In this document: positions 3,795-6,714 of the stretch, in pieces
Layout of the letters: each line of letters starts with the position of its first letter
How positions within the stretch are numbered: position 1 is the stretch's first letter
From: Flectobacillus sp.
GTDB taxonomy: Bacteria > Bacteroidota > Bacteroidia > Cytophagales > Spirosomataceae
Direction: 5' to 3'
DNA length: 6,714 bases
Assembly (NCBI GenBank): GCA_029865665.1
Contig: JARXAV010000242.1
Span: 1-6,714, forward strand
Notes under the pieces: model-generated
Told to the model about the DNA's origin: nothing
What the model saw: the letters and a program-made list of their open reading frames with translations, nothing else
The model's database searches: none
Made by a program: the position numbers and the translations under genes

Positions 3795-6713
3795 ATGAAT
3801 TATATAAATAAACAATTTTTCATTGGTCTTCTTGCTGTTATACTCGTGATTGTCAAAAGCATAACCTCTTTTGCACAAGAACATCGTTCAATTGCAGGAA
3901 CCTGGCAATTCAAAATAGACTCGAATGATGTTGGAGTACAGCAAAGATGGTATGCAAGTAAATTGGCAGAGACCATTAAGTTGCCTGGCTCTATGCTCGA
4001 AAATGATAAAGGCTACCCAGTAACGCTCAAAACAAAATGGACAGGAAGTATTTATGATAGTTCATGGTATTTTAATCCAAGACTAGCCAAATACCGTCAG
4101 CCGAATAATTTAAAGTTCCCTTTCTGGCTTACTCCTGCCAAAACGTATGTAGGGGCGGCTTGGTATCAAAAAGAAGTAACGATTAGTCCAACTTGGAAAA
4201 ACAAACACATTGAACTTTTCTTAGAACGCCCCCATACAGAAACTCGTGTTTGGGTTGATAATCAAGAAATTGGAATGCAAAATAGTATGGTGATTGCTCA
4301 CCAATTTGACCTTTCAAAGTATTTGACTGTCGGAAAACATACGATTACCATTCGTATTGATAACCGTATGAAGGATATTATTGTAGGCCAAGACTCACAT
4401 AGTTTGACCGACCATACCCAAGGTAACTGGAATGGTATTGTAGGCAAAATGGAGTTAATAGCTACCAATAATATGTGGTATGACGATATTCAAATATATC
4501 CCAATCTTAAAGCCAAATCCGCCAAAGTAGTTATTATTCTTAAAAATGATTTCAAGAAAGTAAGCAAAGCCAGCATTAGTCTTGGTGCAAAAAGCTTTAA
4601 TAGTCCAATTAAACAAGACATCAAACCACTTGTACAAAGCATCACGCTTGATTCTGCTCAGAAAACCATCGTCATTGATTATCCGATGGGAGATAATTTT
4701 CAGACATGGGACGAGTTTAATCCTGCCCTGTATAACTTAACCGTCAGTTCATCAAGCCCACAAGGCAACGTGAGCCAGACGGTTTCTTTTGGGATGCGTG
4801 ATTTTAAAATTAAAGGAACACTATTTGAAGTAAATGGTCGCCCAACAATGCTGAGAGGAAATGTAGAAAACTGTCAATTCCCAATCACAGGATATGCTCC
4901 AATGGATACAGAAGCATGGGTACGTGTATTCAAAAAAGCAAAAGATTATGGTTTAAACCATTTCCGTTTTCACTCGTATTGCCCTCCAGAAGCGGCGTTT
5001 GAAGCGGCAGACTTAGTTGGGTTTTACTTACAACCAGAAGGGCCAAGCTGGGCAAATCATGGATCTTCGTTAGGAGATGGCAAGCCTATTGACCAATACA
5101 TTTATGACGAAACCAACCGCATGGCAAAAATCTATGGCAATTACGCATCGTTTTGTATGTTGGCCTATGGAAACGAACCTAAAGGAGGTCGTCAAGCAGA
5201 ATGGTTAGGGAAATTCTGTCGCTATTGGCAAGCAAAAGATCATCGTAGAGTTTACACCGGGGCATCGGTAGCAATGAGTTGGCCTCTCGTTCCTGAAAAT
5301 GATTATATGATTAAATCGGGTGCTAGAGGATTACCTTGGGGTAAGTTGCCTGCCACAAACGGAGATTACCATGCGGCCATCGAAAAATATACGATGCCTT
5401 ATGTTACCCACGAAATGGGACAATGGTGTGTGTATCCAAACTTTGAGGAAATACCCAAATACAAAGGCGTTTATAAGGCAAAAAACTTTGAACTTTTCCA
5501 AGAAGATTTACAAGACAGAGGCATGGGCGAACAAGGACATGACTTTAAAATGGCATCTGGAAAATTACAAATTTTAGGTTACAAAACAGAATTAGAAGCC
5601 TCTTTCCGCACCGTAGGTTTAGGAGGGTTTCAACTGCTGAGTGCCAACGATTACTCGGGACAAGGTACTGCGTTGGTAGGTTTCTTAGATCCTTTTTGGG
5701 ATGAAAAAGGCTATATTGATGCCAAAAGTTTCCGTCGTTATTGCAATAGTACTGTGACCTTGATTCGTACAGAAAAATTCGTTTATACCAATAACGAAAC
5801 ACTTAAAGCTAATATAGAGGTTTCTCATTTTGGAAAAAAAGACTTAAAAAATGCGACGGTATTATGGACGCTGAAAAATATCAAAGGAGAAATTGTTGCC
5901 AAAGGACAGTTTGGTAAGCAAAACTTTGTTGTTGGAACACTCACCAAAGTAGGTGAAATTTCGGCGAATGTAAATGCTATTCAAACAGCGAGCAAATTGT
6001 CGTTGGAAGTAAGCATTGCTAATACAGAATATGCGAATGATTGGGATTTTTGGGTATATCCGCAAAGTCTGCCAACCGTTAGTACAGAAGGGATTTATGT
6101 TACCGATAGTTTGAATGCCAAGGCTCAAGAAATTTTGGCAAATGGCGGAAAAGTATTGATTTCGGCAGCAGGAAAAATTGAGAAGGGAAAAGAAATTATC
6201 AATTACTTACAGCCTGCTTTCTGGAATACTTCATGGTTCAAGATGCGACCTCCGCATACCACAGGATTTTTGACGAACCCTTCGCACCCTGCCTTGGCAA
6301 ACTTCCCAACTGACTACCATAGTAATTTACAATGGTGGGAACTGGTTCACAAAGCACAGGTGATGCACTTAGAGGATTTCCCGTCGAATATTCGTCCAAT
6401 TGTTCAACCAATTGATACGTGGTTTATGAACCGTCGTTTGGCGATGCTCATGGAAGTAAAAGTAGGGAAAGGAAAATTATTAATCAGTAGTCTTGATTTA
6501 CTATCTGACCCATCCAAACGTTTTGTGGCTCGTCAATTATTGTATAGTCTTGAACAGTATATGAACTCTGAGAAGTTTAATCCAAGTATTGAAGTGGACG
6601 CAAATACGGTGCAAAAATTATTCACCGAAAAATCAAAAGAAGTCTGGAAATCATATTCAAAAGACAGTCCAGACGAGTTGAAACCAACGAATTTACACAA
6701 ACCAACGAAGTAA
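3795..6713 (+). CDS. Secreted glycoside hydrolase, GH2-type (beta-galactosidase/beta-glucuronidase clan)
   Basis: The 972-residue protein is complete, with its stop one base before the window end. Residues 1-27 form a Sec signal peptide with a hydrophobic core (FFIGLLAVILVIV) and probable cleavage at SFA/QE; there is no lipobox Cys, so a periplasmic or secreted enzyme is expected. Residues about 30-225 are the GH2 sugar-binding jelly roll (AGTWQF, WYQKEVTI, LFLERPHTETRVWVD, NWNGIVGKMEL). An immunoglobulin-like domain covers about 226-337. The TIM barrel spans about 338-650: LRGNVENC (353-360), HFRFHSYCPPEAAFEAAD (389-406), AYGNEP (457-462) with Glu461 as probable acid/base, and THEMGQW (538-544) with Glu540 as probable nucleophile. 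A beta-sandwich (about 655-755) follows. The part from about 765 to 925 has alternating strand/helix character (NGGKVLIS, GKGKLLISSLDLL) resembling a GATase-like accessory domain. The tail (about 930-972) is Lys-rich and polar. The family is widespread in Bacteroidota but the sugar specificity is unknown to me; the neighbouring mutarotase hints at a rhamnose- or fucose-containing substrate. Confidence 0.88.
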   Translation: MNYINKQFFIGLLAVILVIVKSITSFAQEHRSIAGTWQFKIDSNDVGVQQRWYASKLAETIKLPGSMLENDKGYPVTLKTKWTGSIYDSSWYFNPRLAKYRQPNNLKFPFWLTPAKTYVGAAWYQKEVTISPTWKNKHIELFLERPHTETRVWVDNQEIGMQNSMVIAHQFDLSKYLTVGKHTITIRIDNRMKDIIVGQDSHSLTDHTQGNWNGIVGKMELIATNNMWYDDIQIYPNLKAKSAKVVIILKNDFKKVSKASISLGAKSFNSPIKQDIKPLVQSITLDSAQKTIVIDYPMGDNFQTWDEFNPALYNLTVSSSSPQGNVSQTVSFGMRDFKIKGTLFEVNGRPTMLRGNVENCQFPITGYAPMDTEAWVRVFKKAKDYGLNHFRFHSYCPPEAAFEAADLVGFYLQPEGPSWANHGSSLGDGKPIDQYIYDETNRMAKIYGNYASFCMLAYGNEPKGGRQAEWLGKFCRYWQAKDHRRVYTGASVAMSWPLVPENDYMIKSGARGLPWGKLPATNGDYHAAIEKYTMPYVTHEMGQWCVYPNFEEIPKYKGVYKAKNFELFQEDLQDRGMGEQGHDFKMASGKLQILGYKTELEASFRTVGLGGFQLLSANDYSGQGTALVGFLDPFWDEKGYIDAKSFRRYCNSTVTLIRTEKFVYTNNETLKANIEVSHFGKKDLKNATVLWTLKNIKGEIVAKGQFGKQNFVVGTLTKVGEISANVNAIQTASKLSLEVSIANTEYANDWDFWVYPQSLPTVSTEGIYVTDSLNAKAQEILANGGKVLISAAGKIEKGKEIINYLQPAFWNTSWFKMRPPHTTGFLTNPSHPALANFPTDYHSNLQWWELVHKAQVMHLEDFPSNIRPIVQPIDTWFMNRRLAMLMEVKVGKGKLLISSLDLLSDPSKRFVARQLLYSLEQYMNSEKFNPSIEVDANTVQKLFTEKSKEVWKSYSKDSPDELKPTNLHKPTK

Positions 6714-6714
6714 T

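Noticed and set aside
4455..4637. 60-codon leftward frame inside the GH2 gene
   Set aside because: Shadow frame antisense to conserved GH2 domain sequence; low-complexity Phe/Asn translation.
5320..5577. 85-codon rightward frame inside the GH2 gene
   Set aside because: Out-of-frame overlap with the catalytic barrel, which is clearly coding in the main frame; no independent features.
5545..6128. Two leftward frames of 85 and 88 codons inside the GH2 gene
   Set aside because: Antisense shadows of the barrel end and the following beta-sandwich; no recognisable protein features.

Overview
This window looks like a stretch of chromosome from a low-GC member of the Bacteroidota, most likely the Cytophagales (Flectobacillus/Arcicella/Emticicia-like; inferred from protein style, not proven). 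The supporting signs are AT-rich intergenic regions, start codons without clear Shine-Dalgarno sequences, promoter boxes resembling the Bacteroidota -7 consensus TAnnTTTG, and protein variants typical of that phylum.

Layout, left to right. (1) Positions 1-1385, minus strand: hemW, encoding a radical-SAM heme chaperone, lies upstream of the first 37 codons of an unrecognised gene that runs off the left edge. (2) Positions 1386-1498: a short divergent promoter region with a 6-6-6 palindrome and a good TAnnTTTG box facing right. (3) Positions 1499-2080: rfbC (dTDP-4-dehydrorhamnose 3,5-epimerase), closed by a clear hairpin terminator, so it appears to be a single-gene unit. (4) Positions 2081-3133: a regulatory region and a PHP-family phosphatase of the CpsB/CapC/YwqE capsule type, closed by a perfect 17-bp hairpin shared with the convergent gene. 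(5) Positions 3135-3476, minus strand: a small L-rhamnose/L-fucose-type mutarotase. (6) Positions 3477-3794: a 318-bp divergent control region with a LacI-family-like palindrome and a helical-turn direct repeat. (7) Positions 3795-6713: a complete 972-residue secreted glycoside hydrolase of GH2 type.

Functional themes. RfbC and the CpsB-like phosphatase belong to surface polysaccharide production: deoxysugar nucleotide synthesis and control of capsule/EPS export. The mutarotase and the secreted GH2 enzyme diverge from a shared control region and look like a small glycan-utilisation pair: the hydrolase would act outside the cytoplasm and the mutarotase would interconvert anomers of the imported 6-deoxysugar. 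No SusC/SusD pair, regulator gene or isomerase/kinase genes are visible, so this would be at most part of a utilisation locus. I saw no mobile elements, tRNA/rRNA genes, CRISPR arrays or prophage genes. No wholly new system is evident. The most useful leads are the control region at 3477-3794, the substrate of the GH2 enzyme, and a Lys replacing a normally acidic residue in the phosphatase active-site loop.
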